Source: an uncultured Veillonella sp. (GTDB lineage: Bacteria; Bacillota; Negativicutes; Veillonellales; Veillonellaceae). Taken from it: a DNA stretch of 17,426 bases. Positions 1-5,104 of this stretch are shown in pieces. The DNA is taken from contig CAAEOZ010000147.1 of the NCBI GenBank assembly GCA_900757715.1, forward strand, positions 1-17,426. The letters run 5' to 3'. The notes below the pieces were generated by a model, which saw nothing but the letters and a program-made list of their open reading frames with translations, had not been told where the DNA came from and ran no database searches. How positions within the stretch are numbered: the first letter of the stretch is position 1; every line of letters starts with the position of its first letter. The translations under genes were made by a program, and so were the position numbers.

Positions 1-130
1 GGACGTAGATGGCGAACTTCGTCAATCTTTGAAAAAAGCTGGCTTCTTGACTCGTGACCCACGTATGAAAGAACGTAAAAAATACGGTCTTAAAAAAGCT
101 CGCAAAGCAAGCCAATTCTCCAAACGTTAA
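1..130 (+). CDS. rpsI: 30S ribosomal protein S9, C-terminal end (partial)
   Basis: The window opens inside this gene. The frame beginning at base 2 gives 42 residues before the TAA at 128-130. They carry the usual S9 C-terminus: a basic stretch with RDPRMKERKKYGLKKARKA and the terminal SKR, which in S9 reaches toward the ribosomal P site and contacts tRNA (family knowledge). The start and most of the protein lie upstream of the window. In most bacteria rpsI follows rplM; here only its downstream side is visible, where a strong terminator ends the unit. The identification rests on the highly conserved tail, and I am confident in it. Confidence 0.95.
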   Translation, partial: DVDGELRQSLKKAGFLTRDPRMKERKKYGLKKARKASQFSKR

Positions 131-150
131 TATTTGGAATACAGGATATT

Positions 151-181
151 ACACCTGCAGACAATGTCTGCAGGTGTTTTT
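151..181 (+). terminator. Intrinsic terminator after rpsI
   Basis: An inverted repeat of 13 bases (151-163 with 165-177, ACACCTGCAG... and its complement) is followed by a T run at 177-181. It lies 21 bases after the rpsI stop. In RNA the innermost pairs would open to make a normal loop. It separates the ribosomal protein unit from the crotonase gene. Confidence 0.92.
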
Positions 182-233
182 GCATTATTAGATAATTTTT
201 AATACTCAAGTCAGCTTAATTTTCATTCTTTCA

Positions 234-262
234 TTTACATCTATATTTAATTCTCCTATAAT
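234..262 (+). promoter_or_regulatory. Near-consensus housekeeping promoter of the crotonase gene
   Basis: TTTACA at 234-239 and TATAAT at 257-262 are separated by 17 bases, close to the ideal sigma-70/sigma-A arrangement. The predicted start of transcription is near 269, giving a leader of about 50 bases. A small hairpin, TCGAA/TTCGA with a TTTT loop (276-289), lies in that leader and may be incidental. Confidence 0.85.
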
Positions 263-317
263 AGATATATAATAATCGAATTTTTTCGAAAATAGATTTT
301 TATATAGGAGAAATCAT

Positions 318-1109
318 ATGATTTATAATACAATTCAGTACGTAGTGGACAACGGTATTGGTACGTTGACCTTTAATCGTCCAACCGTAGCCAATGGTTT
401 TAATATCGAGATGTGCAAGGAGATCCTTGAGGTCTTAGATAAAGCTCATAATGATGAAAGTGTTCGAGCGTTGCTCATCAATGCAGAGGGAAAGGTATTC
501 TCTGCGGGTGGCGATTTAACAGAGATGGAGCGCGCTGTAAATGAAGGGGATACAGAGTCTTTATTTGAAATCGTTGAGCTAGTAGCTGAGATTTCTATGG
601 CGATGAAACGCTTGCCAAAACCTGTTATCATGAGCCTTCAAGGGGCTGCAGCAGGTGCTGCATTCAATATGGCTTTGGCGGCGGACTTTGTCGTGGCGGC
701 TAATAACGTACGCTTTATTCAAGCCTTCGTAAATGTAGGTCTTGCTCCTGATGCGGGCGGTTTGTTCTTGTTGACTCGCTCCATTGGTATGAACCGTGCT
801 ATGCATATTGTTATGACTGGTGAAGCCGTATCTGCTGAAAAAGGTAAGGAACTGGGCTTTGTGTATAAGGTTTGTGAACTAGAGGATCTAGAGACTGCTA
901 CAAGACGCCTTGTTGAGAAGTTGGCAAAAGGGCCTGCACAATCTTACCGCGTTATGAAGGAAATGATGTGGAATAGCTTCTTAGCGGGGTGGGAAGAGTA
1001 CAAGAAGTTTGAAGTAGAAAACCAATGTGCATTAGGTCTTTCAGAGGACTTCAAAGAAGGTGTACGTGCTTTCACAGAGCGTCGCCGTCCTAAATTTGGT
1101 CAACAATAA
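318..1109 (+). CDS. Enoyl-CoA hydratase/isomerase family (crotonase) protein
   Basis: A 263-residue, single-domain crotonase-fold protein. Members bind an acyl-CoA thioester and stabilise an enolate in an oxyanion hole. Visible landmarks are SAGGD (62-66, first oxyanion-hole element and CoA-binding loop), GAAAGAAFNMALAAD (109-123, second element), GLAPDAGG (141-148), and a C-terminal SEDFKEGVRAF..RRRPKF block (242-260) typical of the family. The two catalytic glutamates of classical hydratases are not obvious: the first position falls in an Ala/Phe stretch and the second is Asp145. The PDAGG form resembles PaaG-type isomerases, so isomerase or another crotonase reaction is as likely as hydration. 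The start is set by AGGAG at 306-310, seven bases before the ATG. It is transcribed alone between its own promoter and terminator. Substrate unknown. Confidence 0.88.
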   Translation: MIYNTIQYVVDNGIGTLTFNRPTVANGFNIEMCKEILEVLDKAHNDESVRALLINAEGKVFSAGGDLTEMERAVNEGDTESLFEIVELVAEISMAMKRLPKPVIMSLQGAAAGAAFNMALAADFVVAANNVRFIQAFVNVGLAPDAGGLFLLTRSIGMNRAMHIVMTGEAVSAEKGKELGFVYKVCELEDLETATRRLVEKLAKGPAQSYRVMKEMMWNSFLAGWEEYKKFEVENQCALGLSEDFKEGVRAFTERRRPKFGQQ

Positions 1110-1174
1110 TATTGATTTATGAATATACGGAATGGAATTTCCTGTAATTCATATGAAAATACAAATATAATTAG

Positions 1175-1213
1175 AACCGATGTGGCTCCAACTATTGAGT
1201 TACATCGGTTTTG
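1175..1213 (+). terminator. Intrinsic terminator after the crotonase gene
   Basis: A nine-base stem, AACCGATGT (1175-1183) with ACATCGGTT (1202-1210), is followed by TTTT within 1209-1212. The 18-base loop holds a smaller AACT/AGTT stem, leaving a one-sided GGCTCC bulge. The T run is short, so termination may be incomplete. Confidence 0.75.
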
Positions 1214-1237
1214 CTTTCATTACACCGAAAAAGTGTA

Positions 1238-1243
1238 TATAAT
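1238..1243 (+). promoter_or_regulatory. Probable -10 element of the pgl-tatA unit
   Basis: A perfect TATAAT lies at 1238-1243, 21 bases before the pgl ribosome binding site. No good -35 sits at the normal distance; the nearest 17-spaced hexamer is TTTCAT at 1215-1220. The -10 lies inside the longer possible pgl reading frame, which is further reason to start pgl at 1280. Confidence 0.55.
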
Positions 1244-1279
1244 AGAACTATTGAAATAGTTTTAGGAGGTCATTATTAC

Positions 1280-2035
1280 ATGGCTCAAGATACAATTAAA
1301 TGTTATGACGGCCCTAGCGATGTAGTTCAAGCATTGGCAGAGGATTTTATTGCTTTCACCAACGAGGAAATCAATCGCACTGAAACGTGTGTTGTTGGTA
1401 TTACGGGCGGGACTGTTATTAATGGTTTATTAGAATTGCTTAATTCCCCAGAATATATTGAACGCCTCAATTGGGAACGCATATTCTTTGTGTGGACTGA
1501 TGAGCGATTCTTGCCGCAATCTCATGAGGATAATTACTTCAATCGCGTGAAACCTTACTTGTTGTGCAAGGCGAAAGGGGCGGCTCATTTCTTGCCAATC
1601 AATACAGATTCTAAAACTGTAATAGAAGCGGCAGCGGAATACGAGAAAGAGGTTAAGACTGTTCTCAAGGCTTGTAAAAAAAGTGGCCTAGATTTGGCAT
1701 TGCTCGATCTTGGCGAAGATGGTCATACAGCCGGCCTATTTGCAGGTTCTCATGCATTGCGTGTCACAGATCAAGACGTGGTAGCCGTAGAGGATGGCAA
1801 GGTATGGGAACGCATTTCTATGACCTTCTCATTCCTGGCTAAATCCGATGCAGTTTGGTTCACTGTGACTGGTGAAAGCAAGAGAATAGCGCTCACTAAA
1901 GTGTTATATCAACGTGAGGACTATGAGGATTTACCTTGGGAAAAACGCATTGGTCGTGTATTGCCTGGAGCGGTGCTTTCACAAGAAGTTATGACCTGGT
2001 ATGTGGACAAGGCAGCCTATGATGATGTACACTAA
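1280..2035 (+). CDS. pgl: 6-phosphogluconolactonase
   Basis: This enzyme hydrolyses 6-phosphogluconolactone to 6-phosphogluconate, the second step of the oxidative pentose phosphate pathway, in the cytosol. From ATG 1280 it has 251 residues, normal for the SugarP isomerase/DevB-type family. Motifs seen are GITGGTV (40-46, phosphate loop), VWTDERFLP (71-79), and LLDLGEDGHTAGLF (141-154), the family signature with its GxDGHTA core. The frame is open from 1211, but the start at 1280 is preferred: AGGAGG at 1264-1269 is ideally placed and a -10 promoter element lies in the would-be extension. It heads a run with tatA and the small metal-binding gene, but nothing links their functions. The usual partner zwf is not in the window. 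Confidence 0.92.
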   Translation: MAQDTIKCYDGPSDVVQALAEDFIAFTNEEINRTETCVVGITGGTVINGLLELLNSPEYIERLNWERIFFVWTDERFLPQSHEDNYFNRVKPYLLCKAKGAAHFLPINTDSKTVIEAAAEYEKEVKTVLKACKKSGLDLALLDLGEDGHTAGLFAGSHALRVTDQDVVAVEDGKVWERISMTFSFLAKSDAVWFTVTGESKRIALTKVLYQREDYEDLPWEKRIGRVLPGAVLSQEVMTWYVDKAAYDDVH

Positions 2036-2071
2036 AGAGTATAAGTAGTAGTAAAAATAAAGGAGATACAT

Positions 2072-2314
2072 ATGGGGTCTATAGGAACACCTGAATTAAT
2101 AGTTATATTAGTGATTGCTCTAGTTATCTTCGGACCTGGTAAATTGCCTGAAGTCGGTAAAGCTATTGGTAAAGGCATCAATGAGTTTAAAGATGCTATT
2201 TCGGGGCCTAAAAAGGCTGTTGATGAAACGAAAGAAGCCGTTAAGAAAGCGACTACTATCGACGTAACAGTAGGGGCTAAGAACGACGATAAACATAAAG
2301 AAGCTAACGATTAA
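2072..2314 (+). CDS. tatA: Twin-arginine translocase subunit TatA (TatA/TatE type)
   Basis: An 80-residue TatA-family protein of the twin-arginine translocation system, which moves folded proteins across the cytoplasmic membrane. The layout is standard: a short N-terminal membrane helix (about residues 8-20, IVILVIALVIF), the FGPGKLPE hinge (20-27), an amphipathic helix (about 28-45), and a charged Lys/Glu/Asp tail. An acidic residue (Glu8) precedes the membrane helix, as in TatA. AAGGAG at 2060-2064 places the ATG. The gene starts 36 bases after pgl and ends 14 bases before the next gene, so co-transcription is likely. No tatC or tatB is present here. TatA and TatE cannot be told apart by sequence alone. 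Confidence 0.93.
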   Translation: MGSIGTPELIVILVIALVIFGPGKLPEVGKAIGKGINEFKDAISGPKKAVDETKEAVKKATTIDVTVGAKNDDKHKEAND

Positions 2315-2328
2315 TAGGAGGTAACACT

Positions 2329-2637
2329 ATGTGCAAAGATTGTGGTTGTGGCGAAGATAATGGCGTTGTAACAAAGGTATTTACCGTTCCGGGGATGATG
2401 TGTAATAACTGTAAAGAAACAGTTGAAGGGGCATCTCTAGGTTTGCCTGGCGTATTAAGTGCAGAAGTAGATTTGCCAGAAAAAACTGCTACTGTTTCTT
2501 TTGATCCAACAAAAGCATCTGTAGAAGTTATTACAAAAGCCATTGAACGAACTGGCTTTGAAGTGACAGGCGTTGCAGACGGTGTACAAAAACATAGTCA
2601 TGGATTACTAGGCACTTTGAAACGTCTCTTCAAATAA
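2329..2637 (+). CDS. Heavy-metal-associated (HMA) domain protein, CopZ-like
   Basis: A 102-residue protein with one HMA/ferredoxin-like fold domain (about residues 14-82). It contains the metal site GMMCNNC (22-28; Cys25 and Cys28), which in CopZ and copper-ATPase domains binds Cu(I). The TATVSFDPTKAS and AIERTGFEV stretches are also typical. Unlike a minimal CopZ of about 70 residues, it has an N-terminal Cys cluster (Cys2, Cys5, Cys7, CKDCGCGED) and a C-terminal tail (83-102) with two histidines and a basic amphipathic end (LLGTLKRLFK) that might touch the membrane. AGGAGG at 2316-2321 sets the start. No copper ATPase or repressor is nearby, so the metal identity and the partner are not known. 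Confidence 0.82.
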   Translation: MCKDCGCGEDNGVVTKVFTVPGMMCNNCKETVEGASLGLPGVLSAEVDLPEKTATVSFDPTKASVEVITKAIERTGFEVTGVADGVQKHSHGLLGTLKRLFK

Positions 2638-2650
2638 TCGAACCGATGGA

Positions 2651-2687
2651 GCTGTATTGAAACCTTGTTTCGATGCAGCCCTTTTTT
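2651..2687 (+). terminator. Strong intrinsic terminator between the HMA gene and the cupin gene
   Basis: GCTGTATTGAAAC (2651-2663) pairs with GTTTCGATGCAGC (2667-2679) in 13 continuous pairs, two of them G:U, with a CTT loop, then CC and six T (2682-2687). It starts 13 bases after the HMA stop and ends only 18 bases before the cupin ATG, so no promoter fits between it and the downstream gene. Confidence 0.9.
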
Positions 2688-2705
2688 GTTTAAAGAGGTA
2701 ATACG

Positions 2706-3149
2706 ATGATACGTAAGTTTGATGCTAAAAATTTTAAGTGGGATGGTATTGAAACCTTGGTATATAAACAAGATGGTAGTCCTTTTAAAGATGTAACACG
2801 TCAAGTATTATACGATGGTGCTTATGATATTCCGTGTCAATTCCGCTATTTTGAATGTTTGCCAGGGGGATATTCTACTTTAGAGTATCACGATCATACT
2901 CATATGGTTATGATATTCCGCGGCAAAGGGCAAGTCTTATTGGGTGATGAAATCCACGATGTAGAAGCTGGTGACTTTATCGAAATTCCAGGCAAAACAA
3001 TTCATCAATTCCGTGCTAATAAGAACGATTATATTGGTTTTCTTTGTTTGGTAAATCAAGACCGGGATAAGGTGAAATTATTATCCCCTGAAGAGATGAA
3101 AATGTTACGAGCAAATCCTAAAATCAAAGAATTCTTGGAAAGTTGTTGA
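2706..3149 (+). CDS. Small single-domain cupin protein
   Basis: A 147-residue protein with one cupin (beta-barrel) domain. Cupin motif 1 is seen as GGYSTLEYHDHTHMVMIFRGKG (residues 54-75), with metal-ligand histidines at 62, 64 and possibly 66. Motif 2 is GDFIEIPGKTIHQFRA (89-104), with His100. The spacing suits a mononuclear metal site, but such proteins range from enzymes to small-molecule sensors, and I cannot assign a reaction. AGAGG at 2694-2698 sets the start. It is followed after 16 bases by a DASS transporter, which suggests co-transcription and perhaps a shared small organic acid or sugar ligand; that link is inference. It has no visible promoter of its own, because a terminator abuts its ribosome binding site. 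Confidence 0.8.
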   Translation: MIRKFDAKNFKWDGIETLVYKQDGSPFKDVTRQVLYDGAYDIPCQFRYFECLPGGYSTLEYHDHTHMVMIFRGKGQVLLGDEIHDVEAGDFIEIPGKTIHQFRANKNDYIGFLCLVNQDRDKVKLLSPEEMKMLRANPKIKEFLESC

Positions 3150-3165
3150 GTCTGGTGGAGGTTCT

Positions 3166-4569
3166 ATGAATACTTTTACACGAGCGGCCCTTACCGTTTT
3201 AGTGGGCCTCGTCATTTGGTTTTTACCTCATACAGAGGCAATCAAGCCTGAAGGTTGGCATTTATTAGCTATCTTTACGGCTACTATTGTGGGTTTTATC
3301 TTGCGACCTTGGCCAACGGGCATTATGGCGCTTTTTGGTATTGTTGTAGCCGTAGCCACTAATTCCATCACTATGGTACAGGCTCTAGGTGGCTATGCAG
3401 AGGCTAATGTGTGGCTTATCGTAGCGGCCGTATTCTTTTCACGAGGCATTATTAATTCTGGCCTTGGTAAGCGCATTGCGTATACATTGATTCGCTCTTT
3501 TGGCACAAGCTCATTAAAGCTTGCCTATGCATTAGCTTGTACGGACTTGATTATTTCTCCAGCGACGCCATCTAATACGGCGCGTGGGGGCGGTATCGTA
3601 TTCCCAATCGTACAAAATATTTCTTTAGCGTTTGACTCTGAACCATATGGCAATACGGCTCGCCGCATTGGGGCGTACTTGATGACAACGGCACATACTA
3701 TTAACACTATTACAGTAACGATCTTCTTGACCGCATGTAGTGGTAATTTGCTTATTACATCTTTAGGGGCCAAATTATTCGGCTATGATATTTCTTGGTG
3801 GGAATGGTTCCAAGCAGGTGTGATTCCAGGTGTGATTTGTATGATTTTGATGCCTTGGTTTATCTATAAAATCTATCCACCAGAAATCAAGGAAACACCA
3901 GAGGCTGCTGCAATGGCTCAAAAAGAACTAGAGGCTCTTGGACCTATTACGAAGGCTGAAATTTCTGTTGCTATTATCTTTGTACTTTGCATTTTGCTTT
4001 GGGCGACAGCGATTTGGACTAAGCTTCATCCTACAGCTGTTGCGATGATGGGGGTTCTGGCGTGTGTTGTGACTGGCTCTCTTACGTGGGAGGATATCTT
4101 GGGTGAACGCACCGGTTGGGATATCCTTATCTGGATGGGCACGCTTGTCGGCATGGCTGGACTTCTTGGTAAACTTGGTGTAGTAGCTGTGTTTGCAGAC
4201 TTTATAAGTCAACATTTAGCCGGCTTCGATTGGTTCTGGGCATCCTTTATCATTTCCGCTACCTTTGTGTATTCTCAGTATTTCTTTGCCAGTGGTACGG
4301 CGCGTATTACGGCTCTATTCTCCGCCTTTGCAGCTATTTTAGTGGCGATGGGGGCTCCTATTCCGTTTACGATATTGCTCTTTGGTTTGATGAACAGCCC
4401 TGGCTGTACATTGACTCACTATAGTTCAGGTGTAACACCGATCTTCTTCGGTGCTGGTTATGTGCCACAAGGTACGTGGTGGCGCGTAGGCCTTGCCATT
4501 TCTGTGGTAAGTTTCCTCATTCATTTCTGGGGCGGCACTTTTGGCATGTGGCTCTTTGGTATTTTATAA
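3166..4569 (+). CDS. DASS (SLC13) family anion transporter, probably for di- or tricarboxylates
   Basis: A 467-residue polytopic membrane protein of the divalent anion:Na+ symporter family (bacterial CitT/TtdT/YbhI and plant 2-oxoglutarate/malate translocator branch). The first signature hairpin is TPSNTARGGGIVFPI (134-148), holding the Ser-Asn-Thr motif used for carboxylate binding. The second repeat carries FFASGTARITALF (373-385), where Ser-Gly-Thr stands in place of Ser-Asn-Thr. A late CTLTHYSSGVTPIFFGAGYV block (414-432) is typical of the CitT/translocator branch. Hydrophobic segments fill nearly the whole length, with a short charged loop around 239-265. The family includes symporters and antiporters, and the substrate cannot be read from sequence; malate, succinate, fumarate, citrate and tartrate are all possible. 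GGTGGAGG at 3153-3160 sets the start. A terminator follows. Confidence 0.88.
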   Translation: MNTFTRAALTVLVGLVIWFLPHTEAIKPEGWHLLAIFTATIVGFILRPWPTGIMALFGIVVAVATNSITMVQALGGYAEANVWLIVAAVFFSRGIINSGLGKRIAYTLIRSFGTSSLKLAYALACTDLIISPATPSNTARGGGIVFPIVQNISLAFDSEPYGNTARRIGAYLMTTAHTINTITVTIFLTACSGNLLITSLGAKLFGYDISWWEWFQAGVIPGVICMILMPWFIYKIYPPEIKETPEAAAMAQKELEALGPITKAEISVAIIFVLCILLWATAIWTKLHPTAVAMMGVLACVVTGSLTWEDILGERTGWDILIWMGTLVGMAGLLGKLGVVAVFADFISQHLAGFDWFWASFIISATFVYSQYFFASGTARITALFSAFAAILVAMGAPIPFTILLFGLMNSPGCTLTHYSSGVTPIFFGAGYVPQGTWWRVGLAISVVSFLIHFWGGTFGMWLFGIL

Positions 4570-4576
4570 TATATTC

Positions 4577-4604
4577 AATCCCTCACTACGATGAGGGATT
4601 TTTC
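4577..4604 (+). terminator. Intrinsic terminator after the DASS transporter
   Basis: AATCCCTCA (4577-4585) pairs with TGAGGGATT (4592-4600) around a six-base loop, followed by a T run to 4603. It lies eight bases after the stop codon. Confidence 0.9.
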
Positions 4605-4643
4605 TTGTTATATCTATATTTTTTATACCTTACTAGGTTTGCT

Positions 4644-4681
4644 ATAGTTTTTGGGTATGGTGAACTTCATAAAAAAACTAT
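4644..4681 (+). repeat. Inverted repeat upstream of the ilv leader promoter
   Basis: ATAGTTTTT (4644-4652) is repeated inverted as AAAAACTAT (4673-4681), with an inner TATG/CATA. It is not followed by a T run on the plus strand and lies 20 bases upstream of the proposed -35 of the ilv leader. It could be an operator or chance A/T-rich symmetry. Apart from this and the terminator I see nothing else in 4570-4700. Confidence 0.35.
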
Positions 4682-4700
4682 GATGAATCTATAGAATTTA

Positions 4701-4728
4701 TTGTGAATTATCTTGCGCGGGATAATAT
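4701..4728 (+). promoter_or_regulatory. Candidate promoter of the ilv leader and operon
   Basis: TTGTGA (4701-4706) and TAATAT (4723-4728) are 16 bases apart, giving a start near 4735. An overlapping TATAAC (4726-4731) is an alternative -10 but at a poorer distance. Both hexamers are imperfect, so this is only the best candidate ahead of the leader ORF. The predicted 5' end falls in an imperfect tandem repeat of 16 bases (4731-4746 and 4747-4762, each beginning CGTG then TTATTA-like). Confidence 0.45.
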
Positions 4729-4781
4729 AACGTGTTATTATTATTCCGTGATTATTATTACAGAATATTTTAGGAGGAAAC

Positions 4782-4913
4782 ATGTTAGGTTTAGTCATTA
4801 GCTTATTGATTATTGCGCTAGTCGTGATTATTAATGACATTCGAATTATGAACAACAACTTAACACGTTTTTGTCTTAGAAGTTCCGCGAATGGTTTAAT
4901 ATACAATCAATAA
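4782..4913 (+). CDS. Leu/Ile/Val-rich 43-residue ORF, probable ilv leader peptide
   Basis: ATG 4782 follows AGGAGG (4772-4777), and the frame runs to TAA 4911-4913. Residues 2-17 (LGLVISLLIIALVVII) contain 13 branched-chain residues: five Leu, five Ile, three Val. Ile20, Ile22, Leu27 and Leu32 follow, then a polar Asn/Arg-containing tail ending NGLIYNQ. The run resembles the E. coli ilvL leader peptide, which has a comparable VISL..VVIII stretch (recalled from the literature). It lies at the right place, ahead of a terminator and the ilvD start. The role inferred is regulatory: a ribosome stalls when charged Leu, Ile or Val tRNA is scarce. The alternative is a small one-helix membrane protein, since the same run could span a membrane; the RNA pairing around it favours the leader-peptide reading. 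Confidence 0.7.
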   Translation: MLGLVISLLIIALVVIINDIRIMNNNLTRFCLRSSANGLIYNQ

Positions 4914-5052
4914 GATTTGACTATATGGTTTGTTTCTTATGTGTATATTTTCCAAGGGGTACATAGGATTATTTATGTATATAGGAATTCTGTAAACAAA
5001 AGGAATATCATTTGTAAACTTTTAAGACGATTCATTGGAATCGTCTTTTTTT
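4838..5052 (+). promoter_or_regulatory. Candidate ilv transcription attenuator with protector, antiterminator and terminator pairings
   Basis: Three mutually exclusive structures can be drawn. Terminator: 5024-5033 with 5038-5047, then T to 5052. Antiterminator: TTGTCTTAGAAGTT (4871-4884) with AACTTTTAAGACGA (5017-5030), 14 continuous pairs with two G:U, consuming seven bases of the terminator's 5' arm. Protector: CATTCG (4838-4843) with CGAATG (4888-4893), GAAC (4850-4853) with GTTC (4882-4885), and ACAA (4855-4858) with TTGT (4871-4874). The protector's first arm begins six bases after the last codon of the Leu/Ile/Val run, so a ribosome stalled there would mask it and free 4871-4884. A second competitor for 4878-4886 is GGAATTCT (4984-4991), eight pairs with one bulged G. 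Pairings are read from sequence; the mechanism is inferred. Confidence 0.65.
5024..5052 (+). terminator. Intrinsic terminator just upstream of ilvD (attenuator terminator)
   Basis: AAGACGATTC (5024-5033) and GAATCGTCTT (5038-5047) form a perfect ten-pair stem with an ATTG loop, followed by a T run ending at 5052. It lies 110 bases after the leader ORF stop and 52 bases before the ilvD ATG, with no promoter visible in between. That position implies that ilvD transcription must read through it. Confidence 0.9.
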
Positions 5053-5060
5053 ATGCGTCG

Positions 5061-5087
5061 TGAAAGCTGTCCAAGTGGATGCTTTCA
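5061..5087 (+). promoter_or_regulatory. Stem-loop directly ahead of the ilvD ribosome binding site
   Basis: TGAAAGC (5061-5067) pairs with GCTTTCA (5081-5087), and inside it TCC (5070-5072) pairs with GGA (5077-5079) around an AAGT loop. It sits between the attenuator T run and the AGGAG at 5094-5098. The ribosome binding site itself stays unpaired, so it may tune mRNA stability rather than block translation. The rest of 4914-5023 is A/T-rich leader; there TACATA (4960-4965) can pair with either 4938-4943 or 4974-4979. Confidence 0.5.
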
Positions 5088-5104
5088 AAAGTGAGGAGAT
5101 TAAC

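Noticed and set aside
1211..1279. Longer pgl start at 1211
   Set aside because: The extension covers terminator and promoter sequence; AGGAGG at 1264-1269 directs the start at 1280.
1174..2650. Shared GAACCGATG at the start of two terminator regions (1174 and 2640), as a possible repeat family
   Set aside because: The match is nine bases and the flanking stems differ; in the second case the shared bases are not even part of the stem.
4914..5104. A T-box riboswitch before ilvD
   Set aside because: The conserved T-box core (AGGGTGGNACCGCG-like) and a specifier-loop arrangement are not visible in the leader; the Leu/Ile/Val-rich ORF with alternative pairings explains the terminator better.
5060..5104. 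Longer ilvD start at GTG 5060
   Set aside because: No ribosome binding site precedes it, it lies eight bases from the terminator T run, and the family N-terminus and AGGAG fit ATG 5105.
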